In this document: in pieces, positions 1 to 10,645 of the stretch
Layout: each line of letters starts with the position of its first letter
How positions within the stretch are numbered: position 1 is the first letter of the stretch
Assembly (NCBI GenBank): GCA_028583605.1
Contig: CM053328.1
Span: 2,800,896 to 2,864,895, forward strand
From: Dastarcus helophoroides
Taxonomy: Eukaryota > Arthropoda > Insecta > Coleoptera > Bothrideridae
Length of the DNA stretch: 64,000 nt
Direction of reading: 5' to 3'
The notes under the pieces: model-generated
Databases searched by the model: none
The model's input: the letters and a program-made list of their open reading frames with translations, nothing else
What the model was told of the DNA's origin: nothing
Translations under genes and position numbers: made by a program

Positions 1-245
1 TTTTTAACATTTAACGTCATCATTAAATGACATTTTTGACATTTCACGGCAATCTTGACATTAAATGTAATTTTAACATTAAAATATCGTTTTTGACATT
101 TCAATCCATTTTTGATATTGAAATGTCATTTCTGACGATTTTTTTAAAAAGATTGACTTTTTTTTTGAAAATTTCGCATTTTCCAAAACGCTTACTTTTC
201 ATAAAATACGGTATTTCAAAATCGCCACTGTCAACATTTTCAAAA
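1..245. repeat. AT-rich repeat with GACATTT dyad words
   Basis: The stretch is built from variants of GTCAAAAATGACATTT and its complement, loosely tandem. No coding signal or recognisable gene is present. The same words return at 513-690, so the two blocks bracket a block of TATTTCG heptamers. Confidence 0.6.
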
Positions 246-512
246 AATGTTTTTTTTTGTGTATTACGTATTTCGTATTTTGTGTATTTCGTATTTTGTC
301 TATTTCATATTTGGTATTTCGTATTTAGTATATTTCGTATTTTGTGTATTTCGTATTTTGTGTATTTCGTATTTTTGTGTATTTGGTATTTCTTGTATTT
401 CGTATTTCATATATAGTATTTCGTGTATTTCGTATTTTGTGTATTTCGTATTTTGTGCATTTCGTATTTTATGCATTTTGTATTTTGTGGATTTCGTATT
501 TCGTGTATTTCG
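246..512. repeat. Degenerate GTATTTCGTGTATTT array
   Basis: Tandem array of TATTTCG/TATTTTGTG variants, a diverged relative of the clean heptamer array at 866-1447. Long open frames exist on both strands only because the repeat lacks stops; their products are monotonous Phe/Tyr/Ile or Asn/Thr/Lys strings and are not genes. Confidence 0.8.
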
Positions 513-690
513 TACAATCTTGACATTTAATGTCAAAATTGACGTGAAATGTCAAAAATGTCATTTATTGACGTGAAATGTCAAAAATGACATTTAACGT
601 CAAAAATGACCTGAAATGTCAAAAATGACATTTAATGTCAAAAATTACGTAAAATGTCAAAAATGATATTCCAATGTAAAAATTTACGTT
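513..690. repeat. Dyad minisatellite GACGTGAAATGTCAAAAATG
   Basis: Imperfect tandem copies of a unit of about 20-28 bp whose halves (GACATTT and AAATGTC) are complementary, so each unit can fold on itself. No gene is seen. Confidence 0.65.
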
Positions 691-800
691 TTTTTTCAAT
701 TTATTTAACATTTCTTCGGCCCAGTATGTAGTAGACCCTTATTGACCGGAAATGTTAAATAAATTGAAAAAAACATAATATTTCCGATCAATAAGGGTCT
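690..800. repeat. Short inverted repeat / hairpin
   Basis: A near-perfect inverted repeat: TTTTTTTCAATTTATTTAAC at about 690 pairs with its complement at about 750-772. It is followed by a second small dyad in which TAGACCCTTATTGACCGG (about 733) is answered by CCGATCAATAAGGGTCTA (about 783). A diverged piece of the latter (CCGATCAATAAGAGTTCACC) occurs at about 37530, so this is probably a small dispersed element. Confidence 0.55.
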
Positions 801-865
801 ACCATGAAGAAGTGAAAATTTAAATTAAAATGTCAAAAATGACATTTGAATTGTTAAAAATTTTG

Positions 866-1447
866 TGGATTTCGTATTTCGTGTATTTCGTATTTCGTGT
901 ATTTCGTATTTTGTGTATTTCGTATTTCGTATTTCATATTTCGTATTTCGTATTTCGTATTTCGTATTACGTATTTCGTATTTCGTATTTTGTATTTCCT
1001 ATTTCGTATTTCGTATTTCGTATTTCGTATTTCGTATTTCGTATTTCGTATTTCGTATTTCGTATTTCGTATTTCGTATTTCGTATTTCGTATTTCGTAT
1101 TTCGTATTTCGTATTTCGTATTTCGTATTTCGTATTTCGTGTATTTCGTATTTCGTATTTCGTATTTCGTATTTCGTGTATTTCGTATTTCGTGTATTTC
1201 GTATTTCGTATTTCGTGTATTTCGTATTTCGTATTTCGTATTTCGTATTTCGTATTTCGTGTATTTCGTATTTCGTATTTCGTATTTCGTATTTCGTATT
1301 TCGTATTTCGTATTTCGTATTTCGTATTTCGTATTTCGTATTTCGTATTTCGTATTTCGTATTTCGTATTTCGTATTTCGTATTTCGTATTTCGTATTTC
1401 GTATTTCGTATTTCGTATTTCGTATTTCGTATTTCGTATTTCGTATT
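866..1447. repeat. TATTTCG heptamer satellite array
   Basis: About 580 bp of nearly uninterrupted 7-bp unit (GTATTTC), roughly 80 copies, with occasional 9-bp variants containing GTGTATTTC. Seven is not a multiple of three, so all three frames of the plus strand are open and repeat every seven residues. This is simple satellite DNA, not a protein gene. Some array ends may be collapsed or expanded by assembly. Confidence 0.95.
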
Positions 1448-1871
1448 CGTAAAAAATTGACATTTTAAAAAATCTTCGGTGTCAAACTTTGCAAAAAATC
1501 TAGAATTTTTAAAAGAAAAAGACTTTTGAAGTGTCGAAATTATCAGAAGGTTTCAAATTTTCAAAAATTCGAAATTTTGAAGGTCGAAAATCTTCAGAAC
1601 TCAAATTTTGATAAGTCGAAATTTTCTGAAAGTCTTAATTCTGCAATAAAATCGAAATTTTGAAAAAATACAATTTCTTAAAAAATTGAACATTTAAAAA
1701 AATCTTCGGTGTCAAATTTTCCAATAAATCTACAGTTTTCGAGAGAGAAAGATTAAAAAAAAAATTTTGAAATCAACAGAAAAGTTAAAATTTTCGTAGT
1801 CGAAATTTTCAAAAGGGTAAAATTTAGAAGAGTCGAAATTTTCGATATTTACAAATTGTGTGAGTTTGATG
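1448..1871. other. AT-rich non-coding DNA
   Basis: Contains scattered GAAATTTTC/GTCGAAATTTT words like the larger arrays further on. No gene, RNA or element boundary is recognised. Confidence 0.5.
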
Positions 1872-2062
1872 CAACGGACTGGTCCTTGGTTATCTTCAAA
1901 AATTGAAACACAGAACTTGTCCCCTGAAACCAAGAAAAATTAAAAAACAGAGAGAGAGAAACTCTCTGAAGATGACAGCTTGGCTGTCGAAACGCGTTAG
2001 AGCAACCTTTGTTGTGTTTTTTAATTTTTCTTGGTTTCAGGGGACAAGTTCTGTGTTTCAAA
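1872..2062. mobile_element. Hairpin MITE, copy 1 (foldback, about 230-bp family)
   Basis: Two arms of about 85-95 bp are inverted around a short centre. The left arm reads from CAACGGACTGGTCCTTGG through CTTGTCCCCTGAAACCAAG; the right arm is its complement, ending in GGTTTCAGGGGACAAG. This copy has lost the outer end of the right arm, and a short (GA)n lies in the left half. It is the same family as 36587-36808, 51739-51892, 51901-52132 and 58405-58642. No coding capacity. It is a non-autonomous element; its superfamily is undetermined. Confidence 0.75.
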
Positions 2063-3670
2063 TTGTGTGAGAAAAAATTTTAAGGCTAAAATTTTGAGAA
2101 AGTCGAAATTTTAATAAAAGATTTAAAATTTTAACAAAAGATTTAAATTTGGAAATAAAATCGGAATTATGAAAAAAACAGAAGAGAGAGAGAGAGAGAA
2201 GTTGAAATTTCATTTTCCTTCATTTTTATTGAAAATTCCATTTCTTTCCCAAATTTTCGATATTTTGCCGAAGTTATGACTTTTTCTTTTAAAAGTTAGG
2301 ACTTATTTTCGAAATTTCGGTCTTTAAATTTCGACCTTTTCCGTAATTTTTACTTGTTTTTCAAATTTTGACCGTTTTTCAAAAATTTGATTTATTCCCT
2401 GGGCTTTCTTTCTGTCAGTTTTTTTTCGAAGATGTTGACGTTAAAAAAATTTTACATATTTGACAACTTATAACCTCATTAAAATATTTGCTTTTTCTGA
2501 AAATTTAAACTTTATTTTTAAATATTGAATCTTTTTTTGACCTTTTTGGAAATTCGATTGTTATTTCAAAAGATGATTTTGTCACCAAATTTTGATATTT
2601 TCTTTATGTTAATTTCGATTATTCTAAAGTTCTTTTACTTTTTCAAAATGTCGACTTTGAAATTTTCGATCTTTTTCGTAATTTTCTTGTTTATTGAAAA
2701 TTCAAGTTGTTTTCCAAATTTTCGATATTTTCCCGAGGTTTTCACTTTTTCTTTTAAAGTTACGACTTATTTTCGAAATTTTGGCCTTTAAATTTCGAGC
2801 TTTACCGTAATTTCCACTTTTTTTCAAATTTTGCCCGTTTTTTAAAAATTTGATTTATTCTCTGGTCTTTCTTTCTGTCAGTTTTTTTTCGAAGATTTTG
2901 ACGTTAAAAAAATTTTACATTTTTGACAACTTATAACCTCATTAAAATATTAGCTTTTTCTGAAAATTTAAACTTTATTTTTAAATACTGAATCTTTTTT
3001 TGACCTTTTTGGAAATTCGATTGTTATTTCAAGAGATGATTTTGTCGCCAAATTTTAATATTTTCTTTTTGTTAATTTCGATTATTCTAAAGTTCTTTTA
3101 CTTTTTCAAAATGTCGACTTGAAATTTTCGATCTTTTTCGTAACTTTCTTGTTTATTGAAAATTCCAAATATTTTCCAAATTTTCGATATTTTCTCGTAA
3201 CTTTTTTAAAAGTTGTGACTTATTTTCGAAATTTCAGCTTTTAAATTTCGACTTTTACTTGAAAAATTTAACCTTTATTTTGAAAATGTCGATTCTTTTT
3301 TAAAACCTTCCTCAAAATTTCGTCTTCGTTTAAAAATTTCGACTATTTTTTAAAAATGTCGACTTTTTTTTAAATGTCGATTCTTTTTTAAACATTTTAC
3401 CATTTTTTAAAATTTTGACGATCGAATTTTTCAAATTTTTTTAATTGAAAATTTCGACTTTTCAGAATTTCATCTTTCATCTCTAAAAATTTCGTCTTCG
3501 TTTAAAAATTTCGACCTTTTTTTAAAAATGTCGACTTTTTTTTAAACTGCCGACTCTTTTTTCAACATTTTACCATTTTTTAAAATTTTGACGATCAAAT
3601 TTTTCGAATTTTTTTAGTTGAAAATTTCGACCTTTTAGAATTTCACCTTGTTGAGACAAAATTGTTTTTG
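2063..3670. repeat. AT-rich tandem repeat, about 462-bp unit
   Basis: A block around CTTTCTTTCTGTCAGTTTTT recurs at about 2405 and about 2867 with its flanks (CATTAAAATATT, CTTTTTTTGACC), giving a period near 462 bp. Further on, two copies of a unit of about 175 bp (3340-3480 and 3505-3650, marked by ATTTTACCATTTTTTAAAAT) follow. A short (GA)n lies near 2185. No gene seen. Confidence 0.7.
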
Positions 3671-5040
3671 AAAATCTAGTTTTTACCTTTTAAAAGAAAA
3701 CGTTAACATTTTTCAATATTCAATGGGGTTTTTTCACCCCCGTGTGACTTATCAATGCGTCTTGTTTTGACATTTTTTTTCAATATTTCAAGTTTTCAAA
3801 ATTTTGCCTTATTGGAACAAAATTGTTTTCGAAAAAGTAATTGTTAATGTTAAATAAAATTATTAAACGTAAATTTTAGCTTATAAATGAAAATTTTATG
3901 TTTCAATATTCAATTAAATATATTTTTTTACCCCACTTGAGGCTAACATTTTTACGTATTAAGCATACGATAGCTGTTGTCACTACATCCGTTCTCGTTT
4001 GTCTAAAAAATCTCCAAATCATCCAATGATTATACATCGTGTTGATAATACTGATTGCTTTCCTATTATGATTAATTTGTTTTTAATGGAAATTATGCAC
4101 ATATTGCTTATTACAAATTTAACTTTCTACCTAACATCAGAGTAAAAAGTGGTTAGTAATAATAATTATTAAACCTCAAAACCGATAATTTAAAGAAGAA
4201 TATATGCTAATGCATCAATTATTCCATGAAAGTTATTATTCTGAACTGTTTTAGGATTATTGTAAATTAATTTGACCTAAAAAAAGTTACATTCCAGCCG
4301 CCTGATGATAATATTTGCAAGTTGTAGTTTCTACAAGCAATTAGTTGTAGGAATATAAAAAAAAAACCTCATAAAATTTCATTAGTGTTTTATTACATCT
4401 AAACAAGTGAACAAGATCACATAAATTTTTTTGTGGTTGCGTTCACGTTCAAGAATCACATAAACATAATAAACGTAAAAACAATAACAGCACAACAGTT
4501 ATACTCGACCGAATGATTGTTGTCTTAATTGTATATCGGTCAGTTACACATTCTGAATGCACCCATAGAGTATTATTATTTCGAATATCGAGTAAAAACG
4601 CAAGTATACGGTTTTTTTTTTCGACTCGTAAATTGGGTCAGTGTGTTTGTTAAAATTAAGTAGCCGCAATCCTCGGTATTGAACTGTACAGTAACCTTAA
4701 AATTAAGTCATTACAGTAATTACACGTCTAAAGAATGTAAACTTTGCGTTATGGCGCTTTGGAAGAAGTTAATTTAGTCGCAGTTGACGTAATCATGTTC
4801 GTCTACACTTCCAAGGAGTATGTGATGGTAATTTCAATAAAAGTGGAATTTTGGTCGACGAATTTTAAAACGTTTTAATCGGATTTGGCAACCTACAATT
4901 TAAAAAAAAAATAGGCAGTCTTGGACAGTCAACAGAAATGAAAACGTAAAAGCAGGAAATAGTTTTTTTTTTGAATTTTTAAATTAATTGTATGTAGGGA
5001 TGCAAACGATAGTTCGATGTTTCGAAAGCATCGATGTATC
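3671..5040. other. AT-rich intergenic DNA, nothing recognised
   Basis: Less repetitive than its neighbours. I see no exon-like open frame, RNA gene or element end in it, apart from a dyad around GCATCGATGTATCG at about 5028 that resembles the ends of small hAT-type elements. Confidence 0.45.
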
Positions 5041-5044
5041 GTTT

Positions 5045-5470
5045 GTAAACAGCAACAGGGGCGGCCTTTCGGGGTGGCAAGCAGGGCAACCGCCCGGGGC
5101 CTCGCTCTTGTAGGGGGTCTCGCGCAATAGCACGAATTCTAATGTTCATTTGAATTTCGAGCCTTAAGGCGGCGGTCTGGTACTCGTAAAACGTCGAAAT
5201 TCTTCGCTTGCCATTTTACAAACTACGTCAATACTATGGCTTAGAATTCCATGAAAATTGGCAATGATGTTGAAAAATGTTGGGAAATTCGGGCTTTGGA
5301 AGCAGATTTTTGATATTTTTTCTAATATTCCAGCAAATGGGCATACAATTTGTTCCTTTTTTTGTTTACTTTCGGAAGCTAATATCTCGGAAACTAAAGC
5401 GAACTTGGAAAAAGTACTTCCAGAGGACGAATTCGACATCCTTGCTTTATAAGTTCTCCAAATTTGAAAA
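5045..5470. mobile_element. Probable hAT element remnant
   Basis: The stretch begins with a GC-rich AGGGGCGGCC...GCCCGGGGCC segment (about 5056-5100), unlike the surrounding AT-rich DNA and typical of termini of one group of animal hAT elements. It is followed by a 64-residue open frame (5258-5452) of no clear identity. No matching right end is found in the window. The assignment rests on base composition and the terminus-like sequence only. Confidence 0.35.
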
Positions 5471-5889
5471 CAAAAGGTTGTAAAATAAAGGCACCATTTG
5501 TAAAATGGGAGAGCACTGTTGGCGTAAAAATTTGCGCTTGTATTTCAGTTGCCATCACTCAGGTGAGGTAGAGTACGGAGCAGTGGCGGCTCGCATATAG
5601 GCACTGCGGAACTGCAGCACCCTCAACTTCCATCTATCAATAACCTTTAATATGAGATATTTTTTCTTTTGCTCTTTCTTTATATGTATTTGTACATTAT
5701 ACATATAACCCTTAAGGTTAATATCAGTAGCAACGCCTAAATTCATGAAAAAAGATGCAAACGTAATATTTGTATCGAATAAGGAACTGTGCGCTCCACA
5801 GTTCCAACGACGATGTATTTGAATGTTGTACGTTTGCGCGCGTAGAAAGCTTCATCTGCCACTGCAAAGGTGAAAAAGCACTGCTCTTC

Positions 5890-6030
5890 CCGCAATTAGG
5901 GATGTCGATCTGAGATCGATTAATCGAAAAATCGATTTTTTCAAGTCTTAAGGTCGATTTTTTAGATCGATCTCAAATATAGCATCGATCTAATCAACGA
6001 TTCAAAAATCCTAAGAATCGGATCGATTTA
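5890..6030. repeat. GATC/CGAT-rich dyad segment
   Basis: Short run of overlapping palindromic words (GATCGATTAATCG, AAATCGATTTTTT, TTTAGATCGATC) next to AGGGATGTCGA. Similar AGGGATGCAA...ATCGATG segments occur at about 4997 and 32817. These look like small non-autonomous element remnants; no function is inferred. Confidence 0.4.
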
Positions 6031-6424
6031 CCTTAGATGCCGGTCACTGTAAATTTAATGAGAATTTTTTAAAATTTGTTATGTAAGTGTATTTATGTGA
6101 TGATGTTATCTACTTCCATATACTAGTAATAGCTGCATTAATAAGCCAACAGATGGCAGCATTAACATTTCTTTTAATTCATTATGTCGTTGATTAAATA
6201 GAAAAGATAACAGGCAGTGTTGCCATATATTTGAAGGTAAAATTCCGTACATACGCAGTTAAAATTACCATATATTCACAAATATTACTCTACGTTATTT
6301 TATTACCTGTTACCGGTCTTAAAATTTTTAATTTGGTGGTTGAAAACGTTACACGCGTATTAATAAATACACTACAAAACTTGAAAAAAGTTTATTTACT
6401 TTTTTTGAAGTAAAAATTACAAGA

Positions 6425-9300
6425 GCGTTGAAAGGACATCAATTTGAAAAAAATTATCACGGAATGTTGACTTTTTCTCCTCTAAATCCCGTCAAAGTCA
6501 AAGTCAAAATTTCGACTTTAAGATCAACATTTCGAAATAAAGGTCGAAATTTAGAGTTTAAAGTCGAAATTTCTAGAAAAAAGTAGAAATTTCAATTTTT
6601 AAATCGAAATTTAACGAAATGTTACCAAGGCGTAGAAAGGACAACGATTAAAAAAAATGTTATTTTAAAAAGTTCGACTCTTTTCTCAAACTTCGACTTT
6701 TATTACAAGTTTTGACCTTTTTCTCAAATTTCGACTCTTTTCTCAAAATTTCGACTTTTTCTGGACATTTCGACTTTTTTCCGAAAATTTGAACTTTTTC
6801 GAAATGTTACAAAGACGCAGAAAGGAAATCGATTAAAAAAAATGCTATTTTCAGAAATTTCGACCTTTTTCCTCAAATTTCGAATTTAAGCTTGAAATTT
6901 CGACTTTTTTCTGGAAATTTCGACTTTTTTCTTAAATTTCGACTTTTTTCTCAAATTTCGACTTTTTTTTCTCAAAATTTCGACAGTTTTCTTAAAATAT
7001 TGACTTGTTTCTCAAATTTCGATTTTTTGTCGAAATTTTTCTCGAAACTTCGTTTTTTGTTTCTCAAATTTTGACTTTTTTCTCGAAATTTTGAACTTAA
7101 TATCGAAATTTCGAAATTTTTCTCGAAATTTCGACTTTGAACTCACTTTTATCCTTAATATCGAAATTTCGCCTTTTTTTCTCAAAATTTCGTCATTTTT
7201 TCTCGAAATTTCGACTCTTTTCCTCGAAATCTAGACGTTTCTTCTCAAATTTTGACTTTTTTCTCAAAATATTTCGAAATTTCGACTTATTTCTCGAAAT
7301 TTCGAAGTTTTTCTCAAATTTCGACTTTTCTCGAAATTTCGACATTTTTCTGGAAATTTCGACTTTAAACTCAACATTTCGATTTTTTTCCTTAAAATTT
7401 CGATATTTTTCTTAAATTTCGACTTTTTTCTCAAAATTCGAATTTTTTCTGGAAGTTATTTTGACTTTGTTTTGAAAATTTCAACTTTTTCGAACCGTTA
7501 CAAAGGTGTAGAAAGGACATCGATTAAAAAAAATGTTATTTTTAGAAATGTCGACCCTTTTTCCTAAACTTCGATTTTAAGCTCGAAATTTCGACTTTTT
7601 TCTCGAAATTTCGACTTTTTTCTCAAATTTCGACTTTTTGTCTCAAAATTCCGATTTTTTTCTTAACATTTCGAAATTTTTCTCGAAACTTCGTTTTTTG
7701 TTTCTCAAATTTCGACTTTTTTCTCGAAATTTCGACTTTTTTCTCGAAATTTCGACTTTTTTCTTAAATTTCGACTTTTTTTCTCAAAATTCCGACTTTT
7801 TTCTTAACATTTCGAAATTTTTCTCGAAACTTCGTTTTTTGTTTCTCAAATTTCGACTTTTTTCTCGAAATTTTGAACTTAATATCGAAATTTTTCTCGA
7901 AATTTCGACTTTGAACTCACTTTTATCCTCAATGTCGAGATTTCGACTTTTTTTTCTCGAAATTTCGACTTTTTTCCTCGAAATCTCGACTTTTTTCTCA
8001 AATTTAGACTTTTTTCTCGAAATATTTCGAAATTTAGACTTATTTCTTGAACATTCGAAGTTTTTCTCAAATTTCGACTTTTTTTTCCAAATTTTGACTT
8101 TAGTATCGTAATTACGACATTTTTCTCGAAATTTCGACCTAAAACTCAACATTTCGACTTTTTTCTCAAAATTTCAACATTTTTCTTAAATTTCGACTTT
8201 TTTCTGGAAATTATTTTGACTTTGTTTTGAAAATTTCAACTTTTTCGAAATGTTTCAAAGATGTAGAAAGGACATCGATTAAAAAAATTTTATTTTTCGA
8301 ATTTTTGACTTTTTTTCGCAAACTTCGATTTTAAACTCGAATTTTCGACTTTTTTCTCGAAATTTCGACTTTTTCTTAAATTTCGACTTTTTTTCCGAAA
8401 ATTTCGACTTTTTTCTTGACATTTCGACCTTTTTCGCAAAATTTTGTTTTTTTTTCTCTCAAATTTCAACTTTTTTCTCGAAATTTTGACCTTAATATAG
8501 AAATTTCGACATTTTTTTGAAAATTTCGACTTGAAAGTCAAAATGTCGACTTTTTTTTTCGAAATTTCGACCTTTTTTCTCAAAATTTCGCCTTTTTTTT
8601 CGAAATCTCCACTTTTTACCAAATTTCGATTTTTTTCTCGAAATTTCGACGTTTTTCTCAAATATTGACTTTTTTCTCGAAATTTTGACTTTCATATCGA
8701 AATTTCGACTTTTCAAAATTTCGACTTTTTTCTACAAATTTCGACTTTTTTCTCAAATTTCGACTTTTTCGGAATTTCAACTTACCTTTTTCTCAAATTT
8801 CGACTCTTCTCGAAATTTCGAGCTTATAAGGTCGAAGTTTCGACTTTTTCTCAAATTTCGACCTTTTTTTCAAATTGCGACTTTTTTCTCGAAATTTTGA
8901 TCTTAATCTCGGAATTTCGATTTAGAACTCGAAATTTCGACTTTTTTCTCGAAATTTCAACTTTAATCTCGAAATTTCTAAGGAAAAGACCAAAATTTGC
9001 TAATTAAAACTAGCAATTATTGGTCGCACCCTACTACCAACTGTCAAGATTGTTGGGAAAGAGGAGTGGTGGGATGTAACTGTCCTCTGCCTAATTTAAC
9101 TACAGAGTGTGTTTATTATAGAGCTTCTTATTCTCGAAATTTCGAGATAAAATTCGATATCAAAGTCGAAATTCCGAGATTAAAGTCGAAATTTCGAGAT
9201 TAATCTCGGAATTCTAGGAAAAAAGTAAAAATTTCAAGAAAAAAGTCGAATTTTCCAGAAAAAAGTCGAAATTTTAAGTATAAAGTCGAAAAAAAGTGAC
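6425..9300. mobile_element. Foldback-like element, copy 1
   Basis: The left arm (about 6430-8990) consists of tandem units close to TTTCGACTTTTTTCTCGAAA, all in one orientation. After a unique core at about 8995-9125 (CGCACCCTACTACCAACTG ... GGAGTGGTGGGA) the units continue in the opposite orientation (GTCGAAATTTCGAGATTAAA) to about 9300. The end sequence TAGAAAGGACATCGATTAAA, or variants of it, occurs five times in the left arm (about 6431, 6633, 6816, 7511, 8266), as if the end had been duplicated or the element had inserted repeatedly into itself. The right terminus is not clear. No coding capacity. Copies 2 and 3 are at 13970 and 33000. Confidence 0.6.
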
Positions 9301-9865
9301 ATGTCCAACGAAAAATGCTTTATGTTGTAAATATTTAATATTCAATTAAATATTGTTTGTCAGTTGGGATTAGTATTAATTTAATAAATCTACTTAAGAA
9401 AAAAGTTTCATGTAATTATTTCAGAAAAAATAAAAACCTTTGAGGACAATTTGTTTTTGCAAAAATGAATTATTTTATAAAAAATAATTCATTTTAATTT
9501 TTAAACTCATATTAATAGATAACGATAAATAATGAAATGATAACTTCCTACCTTAAGTAGTGCAATAATCTTCTAAATTAAAGATTAAATCAATAAATTT
9601 TGTTTTAAAAAAATTATTTTTCCATTTTGTCTTTATACTCAAATTTCAACCTTTTGTCGAATACTTAAATATGAAATGTCGATTTTATCATTAAATTTCA
9701 ATAAAAATGTTGAAAATAAATTTGGTGATTTTTTTTTAATTTCGATTTTAATCATGAGATTCATGAGTTTTTGATTGTATTTTTTCTAACATTGAATTTT
9801 CTTGCAGTTGCGATGGCCAGTTTCTTTTACTTTGATAAAAAATAAATGCAATTTCGAGAAATTAG

Positions 9866-10435
9866 TGTGTTTAAAGTTAACGGATATATAGCCAATTTCA
9901 AAACTGCTATTTTAGAATTAAGAAATTCAAAGTACTGTTAGAATCCTTCAAAAACACTCATGGCAGAAGCTAAAAAAGTGTATGACAGTATAATTGTTAA
10001 TATATTGGACAGATATTCTTCCACTAATCATTTAGTGGATGCTAAATTTTTCGACAAGGCACGCTTCTCTGCTTTTAAGAATGAACATCCCACAGAAGGA
10101 ATAGTACTGACCACTGATGCATATCCCATAATTGACAAAGAAAAATTTTCAACTGAACTAAAAATATTTTATTCTAGGTCTGATATTCATAATTATTGTA
10201 AATTAATTGATCTGCTGAAATTTATCTTGGAAAATAATCTAGATGATGTTTTTAGTGAAATTACAAAATTAATTAAAATCCTTTTGACAATTACTATGAC
10301 TACTTCAGAGGCAGAACGCTGCTTTTCAACATTGAAAAGGATCAACACTTTTCTGAGAAGCACTATGAAATCAGAAGGGCTAAATGCCCTTGCAGTACTT
10401 TCGATTAAAGATTTCTTTAGTTTAAATAAATAATT
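9866..10435 (+). pseudogene. hAT transposase C-terminal fragment (dimerisation domain)
   Basis: The open part, 9960-10433 (157 codons, stop at 10431-10433), ends in the hAT C-terminal dimerisation region. The signature TSEAERCFSTLKRI is followed by TFLRSTM and LNALAVLSI, as in the ZMYM1-like group of hAT transposases. In the same frame the homology continues upstream (VNGYIANFKTAILELRNS, from about 9866) but is interrupted by a TAG just before the apparent Met. The catalytic core and DNA-binding domain are missing, so this is a dead fragment. It lies inside the element whose inverted ends are at 5581 and 10645, in the orientation expected for its own transposase. Met 9960 is only the first Met after the stop, not a true start. 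Confidence 0.8.
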
Positions 10436-10645
10436 AAAACAAGAATAGATTTTACGTTTAAATGAAAGTTTGAACTGTAACTATTTAATATGTAAAAAAT
10501 ATTGATTTTGTTATTTTAGGATTTTATCAAGTTTTCAAAAAAAAAATTCTTTCTAGACATATTTATTTTTTTAGAATAATTTTAAAATAGACTCAAAATT
10601 TTCTGGAGCAGCACCCCCATTAATTTTAGTCACGAGCCGCCACTG

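Larger units (their letters stand above)
5581..10645. mobile_element. hAT transposon, degenerate, 5.1 kb, with nested insertion
   Basis: The terminal inverted repeat CAGTGGCGGCTCG starts at 5581 and its exact complement CGAGCCGCCACTG ends at 10645. Just inside both ends lies a GCAGCACC motif. The interior holds the 3' end of a hAT transposase at 9866-10435. The 8-bp flanks (GTACGGAG and CTTGTAAT) do not match, so no target-site duplication is preserved. Most of the interior, from about 6425 to 9300, is a foldback-like repeat that appears to have inserted later. The element cannot encode a full transposase. Confidence 0.75.

Noticed and set aside
830..1468. Three overlapping open frames of about 190-210 residues on the plus strand and one on the minus strand
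   Set aside because: They are translations of the stop-free TATTTCG satellite; composition and seven-residue periodicity come entirely from the DNA repeat.
7638..8716. Phe/Ser/Lys-rich open frames on both strands inside the hAT element
   Set aside because: Produced by the TTTCGACTTTTTTCTCGAAA units of the foldback arm; no domain similarity.
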